The position numbers and the translations under genes are program-made. DNA of 64,000 bases from an uncultured Alistipes sp. Lineage in GTDB: Bacteria; Bacteroidota; Bacteroidia; Bacteroidales; Rikenellaceae. Shown piece after piece: positions 17,448 to 26,344 of the stretch. The stretch covers positions 18,972-82,971 of the forward strand of contig URTU01000002.1 of assembly GCA_900550925.1 (NCBI GenBank). Reading direction: 5' to 3'. The notes beneath the pieces are model-generated. The model worked only from the letters and a program-made list of their open reading frames with translations, searched no databases and was not told the origin of the DNA. Position 1 is the stretch's first letter; each line of letters opens with the position of its first letter.

Positions 17448-18923
17448 TTAACTCTTTTGATTACCTGCGCTCCTCAACTCGTCGAAAGCCCGGCGGACCT
17501 CCTCGCGGTCATCGAAATGGTGCTTCACCGTCCCTACCTGCTGGTAGGTCTCGTGCCCCTTTCCGGCCACCAGGATCACATCGCCCGAAGCGGCCATCAT
17601 CGTCGCCGTACGGATCGCCTCGCGACGGTCCGTGATCCGCAGATAACGAACTCCCTTCTCCAGCCCGCCGACCATGTCGTCAAGTATCGCCTCGGGATCC
17701 TCCGTCCGCGGATTGTCCGACGTGAAGATCGCCATGTGGCTCCCGCGGATAGCTATCTCGGCCATCTCGGGCCGTTTGGTACGGTCGCGGTCACCACCGC
17801 ACCCGACTACAACGAAGAGCCGGCTCGTCGGGCGCCGTATCTCGTTAATCGTATCAATGACATTCTGCAGCGCGTCAGGCGTATGGGCATAGTCCACGAT
17901 CGCCGTCACTCCGTCCGCCGACTTCACCGTCTCGAAACGCCCGCGAACCGGTTCCAGCAGCGTCAGCTGACGCAGCACCTCCGCCTTGTCGGCCCCCAGA
18001 AGCCGCGCCGCCGCATAGACCGTCAGCAGGTTGTAGGCATTGAAGCGGCCGGCAAACCGCACCCACAGCTCCTCGCCGTCGAAACGCAGCAGCATGCCGT
18101 CGATATGCATCTCGACCACACGCCCCATGAAATCGGCCATCGACCGCAGCGACAACCGGCTCACCCGGGCACGGGTATTCTGAACCATCACCTCGCCGTT
18201 CCGGTCGTCAATGTTGACCAGTGCAAAGGCATCGGCCGGAAGCCCGTCGAAGAACATCTTCTTCGCACGCAGGTACTCGGCAAAGGTCTTGTGGTAATCC
18301 AGGTGGTCGTGCGTAATATTCGAGAAGATCCCCCCCGCAAAGCGGAGACCTCCGATGCGGTGCTGCACTATGCTGTGCGACGACACCTCCATGAAACAGT
18401 ATTCGCAGCCGGCCTCCACCATGCGGGCCAGCAGAGCATTCAGTGTAATCGGATCGGGCGTGGTGTGGTCGGCCGGAACCACCGTATCCTCGATACGGTT
18501 TTCGACCGTCGAAAGCAGCCCCGCACGATGTCCCATATTCCGGAACAGTTCGTACAGCAGCGTCACGGTCGTGGTCTTGCCGTTAGTACCGGTTATGCCC
18601 ACCAGTTTCAGACGGGACGAGGGGTTGTCGTAAAAGTTCAACGCCATGGGCCCCACCGCAGCCGAACTCTCCGCCACAACAACGTAACATACCGCCGGAT
18701 CGAGCTGCTCGGGCAGCCGTTCGCACACAACCGCGCACGCTCCGGCCCCGACCGCCGAATCTATATAGTCATGCCCGTCGCTGCGCGTGCCCACGACGGC
18801 AAAGAACATCGCCCCGCGGCCCACGCTGCGCGAATCGAGCGTCAGCGACTCCACCATATTCGCGCTGTCGCCGACCACGCGCTCAACCGTAATGCCCGCC
18901 AGGATTGATTCAACGCTTTTCAT
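17448..18923 (-). CDS. murE: UDP-MurNAc-tripeptide synthetase MurE (meso-DAP type)
   Basis: Adds the third stem-peptide residue. 491 aa, start MKSVESILAGITV at 18923 (the longer frame begins with TTG). The P-loop is GITGTNGKTTTVTLLYEL; NITHDHLDYHKTFAEY carries the carbamylated-lysine neighbourhood. FTSDNPRTEDP holds the DNPR motif that marks meso-diaminopimelate specificity, and GKGHETYQ is near the C-terminus. In the usual place between ftsI and mraY. It implies A1-gamma (meso-DAP) peptidoglycan. Confidence 0.96.
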   Translation of the reverse strand: MKSVESILAGITVERVVGDSANMVESLTLDSRSVGRGAMFFAVVGTRSDGHDYIDSAVGAGACAVVCERLPEQLDPAVCYVVVAESSAAVGPMALNFYDNPSSRLKLVGITGTNGKTTTVTLLYELFRNMGHRAGLLSTVENRIEDTVVPADHTTPDPITLNALLARMVEAGCEYCFMEVSSHSIVQHRIGGLRFAGGIFSNITHDHLDYHKTFAEYLRAKKMFFDGLPADAFALVNIDDRNGEVMVQNTRARVSRLSLRSMADFMGRVVEMHIDGMLLRFDGEELWVRFAGRFNAYNLLTVYAAARLLGADKAEVLRQLTLLEPVRGRFETVKSADGVTAIVDYAHTPDALQNVIDTINEIRRPTSRLFVVVGCGGDRDRTKRPEMAEIAIRGSHMAIFTSDNPRTEDPEAILDDMVGGLEKGVRYLRITDRREAIRTATMMAASGDVILVAGKGHETYQQVGTVKHHFDDREEVRRAFDELRSAGNQKS

Positions 18924-18959
18924 AACTCCGTTCAAACGTTTGATATTTATATCGTTAAT

Positions 18960-21170
18960 TTACATGCTCAATGTCAGTGTCACATATTCGCCACGCCTTA
19001 CTGCCGCCCCCGAAGCTATGCTCTGACGCACCACACGTCCATGCCCGACAAACCCAACTCGCAACCCGCGGCTCTCAAGCAGATACAAGGCATCCTTCAG
19101 CCCCATACCACGCACATCCGGCATAAGGCCCTCCGTCAGCGTCACGTCGTGTATCGAAACCCGTCCCGTAGAATCGGCTTCGCTTTTGCCCCAGCCGTGA
19201 CGGTGATCCGTGCGGTAGCGGACATCCAGCGCCGAGGCCACCTTACGCATCTGATCGACATCGCCGCCCTTGATTGCCGTCGGATAGGCATCTTTGCCCG
19301 ACACCTCGAAATGCTGACGCCAGTCGCGCTCGAGGGTGTAGAGACTGTATATGATGTCGCGGATGACCGGACCGGCCACACCCGCTCCGTAATAGCGCCC
19401 CCGCGACGGCGAATTCTGAACAGCCACCATGACCGTATATTTCGGATTGTCGGTCGGGAAATAGGCTGCCATACTGCCCAGGTACTGTCCGGGCGCATGC
19501 ATGTCCATCGCCGTACCGGTCTTGGCCGCAACACGGAACAAGGCCGTATCGCGAACAAAATATTCCCGTGCCGTACCCGTAGCCGAAACCTCCTCCAGAC
19601 ACTCCTCGACCTTCCGCAGCGACGATGCCGAACAGATCTTCTCGTTCAGCACCCGCGGCTTGAAACGATCTATGGTCGTACCGTTGCGGCGAATCTCCTC
19701 GACCAGCATCGGCGCAACCATCCGCCCGCCGTTGGCAACCGCATTGTAAAGCGTAGCCGTCTGTATGGGCGACAACTCGTTCTCGTATCCGTAGGCTATC
19801 TGGCACAAACGGTTGTTGTAGAGCCAACGGTTGCGCACTTCGCGGTTTTCCGGATCGTAGTCGTTGAACAGCGGCTTTTTCTCCCCGAACGCCTCGAGAC
19901 CCATCGGCCGGTCGAGGTGCAGCGACCGCAAAAAGGCTACATACCGCTCCGGATGATCCTTGTAAGAGCGGTAAATCGCATTGGCAAAGAAGATATTTGA
20001 CGAAAGGGCCACGGCCTGTTTCATGGTCATCGTATCCGAAAAGGCATGGTCGTCGCGGACATATCCGTTACCGATCTTGACCCGCTTGTCCTTCGGCGCC
20101 GAGGTCACCTCGCCATCTACAACCGGAAACCGTGCATCGATATCGTAACCCTTGTCCTCGACCAGCGCCAGCAGCGATGCCAGCTTGAAGGTCGAACCCG
20201 GGCACTGACGTTTGTAGGCATTGTCCTCGATCTCGGCATACACACCCGGCGACACCTCCGAAAGGTTCGACATAGCCAGGATCTTCCCTGTCGAGACCTC
20301 CATGACAATCGCCGTTCCCCATATGGCATGGTTGGCAACCATATTCTTTCGCAGCGCCACATCCGAAATCTCCTGAATCCGCCGGTCGAGCGTCAGAACC
20401 ACATCCAGACCATCGACACGCGCACGGTTGGGAATCGAATCGTTCGTAGCCACATTGGTCGAGAAGCGGGGCGCTATGCGCTGACTCGACTGTATGCCGT
20501 CGCGGCCGCTCAGCAGCGAATCCATCACCTCTTCGACTCCGAACTGGTTCTTGCCCCACGAGGTGACCTTGCCCACCGTACGTTTGGCAATGCCGCCCAA
20601 CGGATAGACACGCATGTTGTCCTCGACAAGCCGGTAGGTGGCCGTCATGTTCGACAAGAGCGGATATCGCTTCAATTCGAGCCACTCGACATAGTCAACC
20701 ATGCGCGGGAAGAGCTTGACGGCCGTATGACGGCGGCGGTCGCCCCGCTTGTAACGAGGCCGCCCGGCATAGTTCGAACGGAATATCCTACGGAAATAGT
20801 CACTACCATAACCCTCGGGGCCGAAATAGCGTCCCAAAAGCAGCGACAGTGAATCGGAGTTCTTGCGGAACATCTCCACCGAATCGAACCCCTCGGCTCC
20901 GAAGTCGAGCTCCACCTGATAACGGGTCAAGGTGGTTACGATGGGTTCGCCGCCGCGCATGAGTATGTCGCCGCGACGTGCCGTAACGGTCTTCGTGGTC
21001 AGAATACGTTTGGAGAGCACCTGGGCAAAGGCCGCCGTTTCGGGGCTCGCAAACTGTATGCACACCAGCCGCACAACAATCACCACCGCCAACAGGAAAA
21101 ACAGCAGATAGAGCATCGTCACCCGCCGCCGGATCAGTTTCTTGATAGGTATTTGGGGTTGTTCCGACAT
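18960..21170 (-). CDS. ftsI: Septal class B penicillin-binding protein (FtsI/PBP3)
   Basis: Transpeptidase that cross-links septal peptidoglycan together with FtsW. 736 aa. One N-terminal membrane helix (about 17-38), a pedestal domain with RRGDILMRGGEPI at 66-78, then the transpeptidase domain with STFK (326-329), SSN (390-392) and KTG (550-552). A PASTA domain occupies about 675-736 (LMPDVRGMGLKDALYLLESR). The in-frame TTG at 21176 is passed over in favour of the ATG at 21170, 2 bp after the ftsL stop. Confidence 0.96.
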   Translation of the reverse strand: MSEQPQIPIKKLIRRRVTMLYLLFFLLAVVIVVRLVCIQFASPETAAFAQVLSKRILTTKTVTARRGDILMRGGEPIVTTLTRYQVELDFGAEGFDSVEMFRKNSDSLSLLLGRYFGPEGYGSDYFRRIFRSNYAGRPRYKRGDRRRHTAVKLFPRMVDYVEWLELKRYPLLSNMTATYRLVEDNMRVYPLGGIAKRTVGKVTSWGKNQFGVEEVMDSLLSGRDGIQSSQRIAPRFSTNVATNDSIPNRARVDGLDVVLTLDRRIQEISDVALRKNMVANHAIWGTAIVMEVSTGKILAMSNLSEVSPGVYAEIEDNAYKRQCPGSTFKLASLLALVEDKGYDIDARFPVVDGEVTSAPKDKRVKIGNGYVRDDHAFSDTMTMKQAVALSSNIFFANAIYRSYKDHPERYVAFLRSLHLDRPMGLEAFGEKKPLFNDYDPENREVRNRWLYNNRLCQIAYGYENELSPIQTATLYNAVANGGRMVAPMLVEEIRRNGTTIDRFKPRVLNEKICSASSLRKVEECLEEVSATGTAREYFVRDTALFRVAAKTGTAMDMHAPGQYLGSMAAYFPTDNPKYTVMVAVQNSPSRGRYYGAGVAGPVIRDIIYSLYTLERDWRQHFEVSGKDAYPTAIKGGDVDQMRKVASALDVRYRTDHRHGWGKSEADSTGRVSIHDVTLTEGLMPDVRGMGLKDALYLLESRGLRVGFVGHGRVVRQSIASGAAVRRGEYVTLTLSM

Positions 21171-21172
21171 AA

Positions 21173-21706
21173 TCAATCGCCATCGATAATGAATGTTTGC
21201 GTAGGCAGTTCCTCGAGTTCAAGCCCACGCGCCTCCAGCTGCTCCATGATCGCCTGACGCGACGTAAGGCTGTAGATGCGCTCGGATTGCCTTACCGACT
21301 TCTCGCGCAACTGCTGCAACTCCTTTTCCATTCTGGTGCGGCGTATGTCGAGCCGCAATGCCGAAAACAACACGAATATCGACAGGAAGAACATCGCCCC
21401 CACACACATCAGGTAGGGATACAGCCGTTTGACCTCCTCCTTTGTCAGAATGCCTCCGGTAAACAGCAGCGCCACCAGCCGCGACGAACGCCGTTCGCGA
21501 CGACGACGGTTCTCCTCCTCGGCCTCGCGCTCGGCCTCTTCGGCCCGTTCCTCCTCTTCCATATCCCGATCCGCCTCTCCGCGATTGATGCGCCGTACCT
21601 CGCGCCGTACCCGCCGCGCAAACTCCTCATCCTGCTCACGCCGCTCCTGCTCCTCTCGCAACGTCGGATCTATTTCGGGATCCTTCCCATATGATGTTTC
21701 GTCCAT
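21173..21706 (-). CDS. ftsL: FtsL-like division protein with long charged N-terminus
   Basis: 177 aa from MDETSYGKDPEID. Residues 17-75 are almost wholly charged, with alternating Glu and Arg clusters (EEEERAEEAEREAEEENRRR). A hydrophobic stretch at 78-87 precedes the membrane helix (about 96-117) and a periplasmic heptad segment (about 119-165). Small bitopic coiled-coil protein between rsmH and ftsI is the definition of FtsL by position; sequence alone would not identify it. The cytoplasmic part is far longer than in E. coli FtsL. The open frame extends 42 codons further upstream into rsmH, but the ATG at 21706 avoids that overlap. Confidence 0.8.
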   Translation of the reverse strand: MDETSYGKDPEIDPTLREEQERREQDEEFARRVRREVRRINRGEADRDMEEEERAEEAEREAEEENRRRRERRSSRLVALLFTGGILTKEEVKRLYPYLMCVGAMFFLSIFVLFSALRLDIRRTRMEKELQQLREKSVRQSERIYSLTSRQAIMEQLEARGLELEELPTQTFIIDGD

Positions 21707-21755
21707 CTTCTTCTCGCTATTGCATTTCCAAACAGACTGCCTGTTCCCAGCCTGT

Positions 21756-22667
21756 TCAAAGTTTCTCGGCAGCCCGCAGCCTCGCACTGCGCGACCGCGG
21801 ATTCCGCTTAACCTCATCCGCATCAGGGACAACCGCCCGACGCGTCACAATATGCCACGGCACCGTTGCACGCCCGAAGAAATCCTTCTCGATTTCACCG
21901 TCGAAGTTCCCGCTGCGCATGAAATTCTTCGTCAGGCGGTCCTCCAGCGAGTGGTACGAAATAACCACCAGCCGGCCTCCCGGTCGCAGCACCTTCAGAC
22001 TCTGCTCGAGAGTCATCTTCAGAGCCTCCATCTCACCGTTCACCTCGATGCGCAGCGCCTGGAACAGTTTGGTCAGGAACTTCGCCTCATCCTTGCGCGG
22101 GGTAGTCGGGGCGACCGCCGCAACCAGTTGCGAAGTGGTTTCGATCCGTGCCTGCTCACGTGCCCGAACGATACAGTTGGCCGCCTTGTAGGGGGTTTCA
22201 ATCTCTCCCCACTGCCCGAAGATCCGGGTCAGCTCCTCGGCCGTAGCCTCATTGACCAGATCGGCAGCGCTGCGACCGCCGCGACGGTTCATCCGCATGT
22301 CGAGCGGAGCATCTCCACGGAACGAAAAACCGCGATCGACACAGTCGAAGTGGTGTGACGAAACCCCGAGGTCGGCCAGAATCCCGTCGACGCGCTCGAC
22401 ACCGCGATAGCGCAGCGCCCCGCGCATGAACCGGAAGTTACTCTCCACCAGGCAGAAACGCTCGTCGTCGATGGCATTGGCCGCAGCATCGGCATCCTGA
22501 TCGAAACCGTAGAGCCTGCCCCGCGGCGACAATGCCGACAAGATACGGCGCGAGTGTCCGCCCCCGCCGAACGTAAGGTCGACATATACGCCGTCCGGAT
22601 TGATCGACAGCAGGTTGACCGACTCTTCGAGCAACACCGGAATATGGTATTTCGCACTTTCGTTCAT
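21756..22667 (-). CDS. rsmH: 16S rRNA (cytosine1402-N4)-methyltransferase
   Basis: SAM-dependent methyltransferase (MraW). 303 aa from MNESAKYHIPVLLEESV; an ATG three codons earlier is also possible. The SAM site is in VYVDLTFGGGGHSRRIL, followed by GFDQDADA, ILADLGVSSHHFD and the C-terminal VISYHSLEDRLTKNF and NPRSRSARLR motifs. It is the first gene of the dcw operon here; mraZ is not present upstream, where the divergent acyltransferase gene begins. Confidence 0.96.
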   Translation of the reverse strand: MNESAKYHIPVLLEESVNLLSINPDGVYVDLTFGGGGHSRRILSALSPRGRLYGFDQDADAAANAIDDERFCLVESNFRFMRGALRYRGVERVDGILADLGVSSHHFDCVDRGFSFRGDAPLDMRMNRRGGRSAADLVNEATAEELTRIFGQWGEIETPYKAANCIVRAREQARIETTSQLVAAVAPTTPRKDEAKFLTKLFQALRIEVNGEMEALKMTLEQSLKVLRPGGRLVVISYHSLEDRLTKNFMRSGNFDGEIEKDFFGRATVPWHIVTRRAVVPDADEVKRNPRSRSARLRAAEKL

Positions 22668-22726
22668 CGATGGCATATTTGGGTGTAAAGTTACTCAAAA
22701 AAACGTATATTTCGCCGACTATTTCG

Positions 22727-22734
22727 TATCTTTG
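22727..22734 (+). promoter_or_regulatory. -7 box of the first acyltransferase gene
   Basis: TATCTTTG lies 20 bp before the ATG at 22755. No TTG is seen at the expected -33 position, so only the -7 element is supported. Confidence 0.5.
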
Positions 22735-22754
22735 TTCAAATAAACAATTTTTTC

Positions 22755-23558
22755 ATGGAGCCCATCGACATCGACAAGGTTTTGGCCGCCAAAATCCCCA
22801 AAATATATCCATTCATCCCGCACATGCTGGTCGAACGGCTGCGGAAACTGATCCACGAACAGGAGATGAACCACATCATCACGCAGTTCGGCAACCAGCC
22901 GCCAATGGAATTCATTCGCTCCTGCTTCGGATACATGGGAATAAGCTACACGGCTGACAACCTGGACAGTCTGGACCCCGCCGGCCGCTACCTCTTCGCC
23001 TCGAACCACCCATTCGGGGGCATGGACGGAATGATGCTGGCCGAGGCCATCGGAACCCGTATGGGAGATGTCCGCGTAATAATAAACGACCTGCTGATGC
23101 ACGTCTCGCCGCTCAAGCCCATCTGGCTCCCCGTCAACAAATACGGCCGCCAGAACCATGCCTATGCCGCCACAATGCATGAGGCTTTCGCCGGCAACAT
23201 CCCGATCCTCACGTTCCCGGCCGGACTCTGCTCGCGCCGCACCAAAGGCGTGGTCGAGGATACCCCGTGGCGGCAGAATTTCGTCAAACAGGCCCTCGCC
23301 GCAAAACGCGACATCGTCCCCGTCTTCGTCGAAGGCACGCTGTCTAACCGCTTCTACCGCGCCGCAAACATCCGCAAGCGACTCGGCATAAAGTTCAATT
23401 TCGAACTGGTTCTGCTCGTCGACGAGATGTTCCGCCAGAAGGGAAAACACTTCACCCTGCACTTCGGCCAACCCGTCAAATGGCAATATCTCTCCGGGCT
23501 CGGATCCCCGCGGCAACAGTCAGAATACATACGCTCGCTGGTCTACGCAATGAAATAA
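22755..23558 (+). CDS. Glycine-lipid type O-acyltransferase (GlsA/OlsA-like)
   Basis: 267 aa acyltransferase of the PlsC/LPLAT superfamily. The catalytic block is FASNHPFGGMDGMM (NHP variant of the HX4D motif, about residues 92-105), followed by PVNKYGRQN, PILTFPAGLCSRR (the substrate-binding PEG-like block) and VEGTLSNRFYRAANIRKRLG. This sequence type, paired with a GNAT-like N-acyltransferase, is what is known in Bacteroides as the glycine-lipid locus (GlsA adds the second acyl chain). The partner gene follows 57 bp downstream. The function is inferred from family and pairing. Confidence 0.75.
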   Translation: MEPIDIDKVLAAKIPKIYPFIPHMLVERLRKLIHEQEMNHIITQFGNQPPMEFIRSCFGYMGISYTADNLDSLDPAGRYLFASNHPFGGMDGMMLAEAIGTRMGDVRVIINDLLMHVSPLKPIWLPVNKYGRQNHAYAATMHEAFAGNIPILTFPAGLCSRRTKGVVEDTPWRQNFVKQALAAKRDIVPVFVEGTLSNRFYRAANIRKRLGIKFNFELVLLVDEMFRQKGKHFTLHFGQPVKWQYLSGLGSPRQQSEYIRSLVYAMK

Positions 23559-23565
23559 AAGAGGG

Positions 23566-23600
23566 TTTGTTAAAGATATTTAAAATAATTCGTATCTTTG
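23566..23600 (+). promoter_or_regulatory. Promoter-like sequence before the second acyltransferase gene
   Basis: TTTG (23566-23569) and TATCTTTG (23593-23600) are 23 bp apart, slightly wide. The -7 box is 15 bp before the ATG at 23616 and overlaps the earlier in-frame TTG, which excludes that TTG as start if this promoter is used. Confidence 0.5.
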
Positions 23601-23615
23601 TCTTCAAATCGACCA

Positions 23616-24530
23616 ATGACAATGTCATACAATACCCCGATAATAGCTCCGGTACCGCGCGAAGAACTCGAACGGGAACTCACCCCCGACAAAAAAATAC
23701 GCGACACGAACAAGGCCGGCAACGAAATATATATCGTAACGGCAGCCGACTCTCCGGCCACGATGCGCGAAATAGGCCGCGTCCGCGAGGTATCGTTCCG
23801 CGATGCCGGCGGCGGCACCGGTCTGGATTGCGATATCGATGCCGAAGACACTGCCGAAAACGGATACCGGCAACTGATTGTCTGGGACCCCAACGCAAAG
23901 GAGATTATCGGCGGATACCGGTTCATCGTGTGCCACTCGTCATACCCCGAACACCTCTCGACCGAACACTATTTCCGTTTCTCGGACAAATTCCGCCGCG
24001 AATTCCTTCCGTACACCATCGAACTCGGACGGTCGTTCATACAGCCCAAATACCAGTCCCGCGGGAACAACAAAAGCATCTATGCTCTCGACAACCTCTG
24101 GGACGGCCTCGGCGCACTAATCAACAACCATCCCGAAGCCCGGTACTTCTTCGGCAAGGTGACCATGTACACCGACTACCACAAGGAGGCCCGCAACATG
24201 CTGATCTACTTCATGCACCGCTACTTCCCGGATCGCGACCGCCTCATGGAGGGAATCAACCCCGTCGAGTTGAACATCGACCGCGAATATTTCGATTCGA
24301 TCTTCAACGGCGAAAGCTACGACGCCAACTATCGCATCTTGATCCAGAAGGTCCGCGAACGCAATGAAAACATTCCGCCGCTGATCAACTCATATATCAG
24401 TCTCTCACCGTCGATGCGTGTTTTCCCGACGGTCTACAATCCCGACTTCGGGAATGTCGAGGAGACCGGCATTCTAGTCACGATAGCCGACATATATCCG
24501 CACAAAAGCCAGCGGCACACTCAGTATTGA
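23616..24530 (+). CDS. Glycine-lipid type N-acyltransferase (GlsB/OlsB-like)
   Basis: 304 aa GNAT-fold protein often annotated as hemolysin or acyltransferase. Seen features: a leading block IYIVTAADSPATMREIGRVR, VREVSFRDAGGGTG, the acyl-donor binding part ELGRSFIQPKYQSRGNNKSI around residues 135-155, and a long C-terminal part with YFGKVTMYTDYHKEARNML. In Bacteroides the homologous pair makes N-acyl glycine (commendamide) and then glycine lipids. Start chosen at 23616; the codon 23622 is an equally good ATG. It is probably cotranscribed with the preceding gene, helped by its own promoter. Confidence 0.75.
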   Translation: MTMSYNTPIIAPVPREELERELTPDKKIRDTNKAGNEIYIVTAADSPATMREIGRVREVSFRDAGGGTGLDCDIDAEDTAENGYRQLIVWDPNAKEIIGGYRFIVCHSSYPEHLSTEHYFRFSDKFRREFLPYTIELGRSFIQPKYQSRGNNKSIYALDNLWDGLGALINNHPEARYFFGKVTMYTDYHKEARNMLIYFMHRYFPDRDRLMEGINPVELNIDREYFDSIFNGESYDANYRILIQKVRERNENIPPLINSYISLSPSMRVFPTVYNPDFGNVEETGILVTIADIYPHKSQRHTQY

Positions 24531-24582
24531 GAGCCTTTCAGGCAGGAAACAGTCCGACATCGAAGATTTTTTGACTGAAATT

Positions 24583-24614
24583 TTTGGCAAAACCGAAGAT
24601 AGTATCTATCTTTG
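24583..24614 (+). promoter_or_regulatory. Promoter of tRNA-Leu
   Basis: TTTG (24583-24586), a 20-bp spacer and TATCTTTG (24607-24614) match the consensus exactly. It predicts a leader of about 50 nt. Confidence 0.75.
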
Positions 24615-24672
24615 TGCTCCCGAAGCGAAAGATCGTGATCCACGATGATCCCTATCGCTCGACATACGGCAA

Positions 24673-24761
24673 GCCCAGGTGGTGAAATTGGTAGACACGC
24701 CACTTTGAGGGGGTGGTGAACAATTAGGTTCGTGCAAGTTCGAGTCTTGTCCTGGGCACCA
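24673..24761 (+). tRNA. tRNA-Leu (anticodon GAG)
   Basis: Cloverleaf seen directly: acceptor GCCCAGG (24673-24679) with CCTGGGC (24751-24757), a type II D arm GTGAAATTGGTAGACAC, an anticodon stem CCACT/GGTGG closing loop TTGAGGG (anticodon GAG, reads CUU/CUC), a long variable arm, and a T arm with GTTCGAGTC. The CCA end is encoded. It marks the left edge of the accessory island. Confidence 0.95.
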
Positions 24762-24763
24762 AA

Positions 24764-24803
24764 ACACAGAGAGTCCGTCGAATATTCGACGGACTCTCTG
24801 TGT
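24764..24803. terminator. Perfect palindromic bidirectional terminator
   Basis: A 40-nt perfect palindrome 3 bp after the tRNA CCA, with A-runs to the left and TGTTT to the right. It can serve the tRNA on plus and the convergent gene at 24903 on minus. Confidence 0.8.
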
Positions 24804-24902
24804 TTCATGGCCCATCGGCCGGCAGGACCCCAGGCGCCGCTCCAACTCCTGTTCCTGCAAACACAAGCCCAGACTCAAATAACGGCCGCCATTCACCTCT
24901 GG

Positions 24903-25493
24903 CTACTCCATCAACAGCATCATATCCCAAATGGCATTGTGCTGCTTGTCGCTCAACGGAAGACGGTGGTCTCTCCTGTAATGCTGGCGGGTTGCCTGCA
25001 TCGTATATGCCGACAACTCCAGATGCACATCATGACCCGCATCAAACAGGACATAATAGTAATAAAAAGGCACATATCCCGTTTTGAAACTGGTGTATTC
25101 GATCGGCGCCGATTCAAGCATCTCAAATTGCGACTCTATATGTTTGGGGTTCAGATAGGCCGCAATACGCACCTCCTTATCTCCGGTAGATCCCGAATAC
25201 GACAGATAGCGACGATCGGTCGCCTCATCCTCCTCGGACAGCTCCTGTTGAGTTATCACGATCCATTTGTCCCAGGTCATATATCCGATATAAGCCTTCC
25301 CGGCAACCGCATCCTGCAACCCGCGATCGGCAATAATCCGGCTCAACATGCTACGGTGCTCATCATAATCCATCAGCACCTCGTCCAGCGACGCAACCCG
25401 ATCATTCATATCCGATGTTTCCTGCGCCCTTGTTTTCAAGGAAGCCCCAGAAACGGCCAGAATCAGAATCGCCATCCAAAATAGTCGTCTCAT
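24903..25493 (-). CDS. Secreted protein of unknown function
   Basis: 196 aa, starting MRRLFWMAILILAVSGASL; signal peptide with a likely cut after RAQ. The rest has no motif I recognise; it is moderately charged with aromatic clusters (TGYVPFYYYYVLFDAG). The open frame extends 16 codons upstream, but the signal peptide fixes the start. It lies 164 bp downstream of the putative immunity gene of RHS module 1, same strand, so it could be an extra cargo or immunity-type gene of the island, or unrelated. Confidence 0.6.
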   Translation of the reverse strand: MRRLFWMAILILAVSGASLKTRAQETSDMNDRVASLDEVLMDYDEHRSMLSRIIADRGLQDAVAGKAYIGYMTWDKWIVITQQELSEEDEATDRRYLSYSGSTGDKEVRIAAYLNPKHIESQFEMLESAPIEYTSFKTGYVPFYYYYVLFDAGHDVHLELSAYTMQATRQHYRRDHRLPLSDKQHNAIWDMMLLME

Positions 25494-25657
25494 ATTATAA
25501 ACAAGGTTAAAATTATCGCAATTTACACAATCTGACCGCAAAATGCAAATTCAGGCAGCACTCTTTCATGCTTATTTTCAGTTTTTTCGACAGCTGCAGG
25601 CATATTATGACAAAATAGGCTGTGAAGAGACTTGTGTTGCATAAATTCTCCTCACCC

Positions 25658-26332
25658 TTACCTGTAAGCGAATTCTACAAAATCCCTGTCCAGAATATCG
25701 TATCCCGTTATCTTCTCCCGGGCAAGACGCTCCCGCAGCCGTGCGGATATGAAGACTCCAGTATGCCCCTCTACGACTAACATGTCGTAGTCGTCCGTGA
25801 AATCATCCGTCAAAACAACCTCACGTAGTTCAATAAATGCAATAAGATTGTCCCTTTGCTCAGATATATCCCGATACTCCTCATGCGAATTGATATGGAT
25901 AATACTTGATGGCTTATTCCCCATATATACACAAGCGAATATACATTTTGCATAATCAATATATTGGAGCGGTATGCCTGGCAGACGAAAGTGCAGCCAA
26001 TAATAGGGATAAACCTTGTCCCGAACCGTCAGTGTCCCCTTGATATATTGATGCTCCCAAAGCCGGTACTCGCTTAAAATAGTCTTTACGCGTTCGCTGA
26101 AAACAAGCCCGGGATCAGTACTACGATGGGGATTAAGAATATCGGTCAACTTTGCCCCTCGGCGCAATTTGCTTTCATATAGAGTATGTGCTATCTCCTC
26201 CTCACTCAACCAATCCCATGCACCTGGATAATGATTTTTATCATATTTATGCAAACTGTCAATTTGCGGATATACATTCCCTACAACTCTGAGATTATCC
26301 GTAAAATCAATACGATAATAACGACGTTCCAT
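25658..26332 (-). CDS. Putative immunity protein of RHS module 1
   Basis: 224 aa, no signal peptide and no membrane helix, so cytoplasmic. It starts 12 bp after the stop of the RHS toxin gene, the standard place for the cognate immunity gene. The pattern FSERVKTILSEYRLWEHQYI ... YYWLHFRLPG ... DYDMLVVEGHTGVFISARLRERLAREKITGYDI resembles the DUF1629/Imm11-like group of polymorphic-toxin immunity proteins, where a C-terminal (V/I)S..L...L....TG segment is typical. I am confident of the immunity role from position and only moderately of the family. It would neutralise the AHH nuclease-type tip. Confidence 0.6.
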   Translation of the reverse strand: MERRYYRIDFTDNLRVVGNVYPQIDSLHKYDKNHYPGAWDWLSEEEIAHTLYESKLRRGAKLTDILNPHRSTDPGLVFSERVKTILSEYRLWEHQYIKGTLTVRDKVYPYYWLHFRLPGIPLQYIDYAKCIFACVYMGNKPSSIIHINSHEEYRDISEQRDNLIAFIELREVVLTDDFTDDYDMLVVEGHTGVFISARLRERLAREKITGYDILDRDFVEFAYR

Positions 26333-26344
26333 AATTAACGATCT

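Noticed and set aside
23598..23615. TTG start six codons before the second acyltransferase ATG
   Set aside because: It overlaps the -7 box; the ATG at 23616 is more likely.
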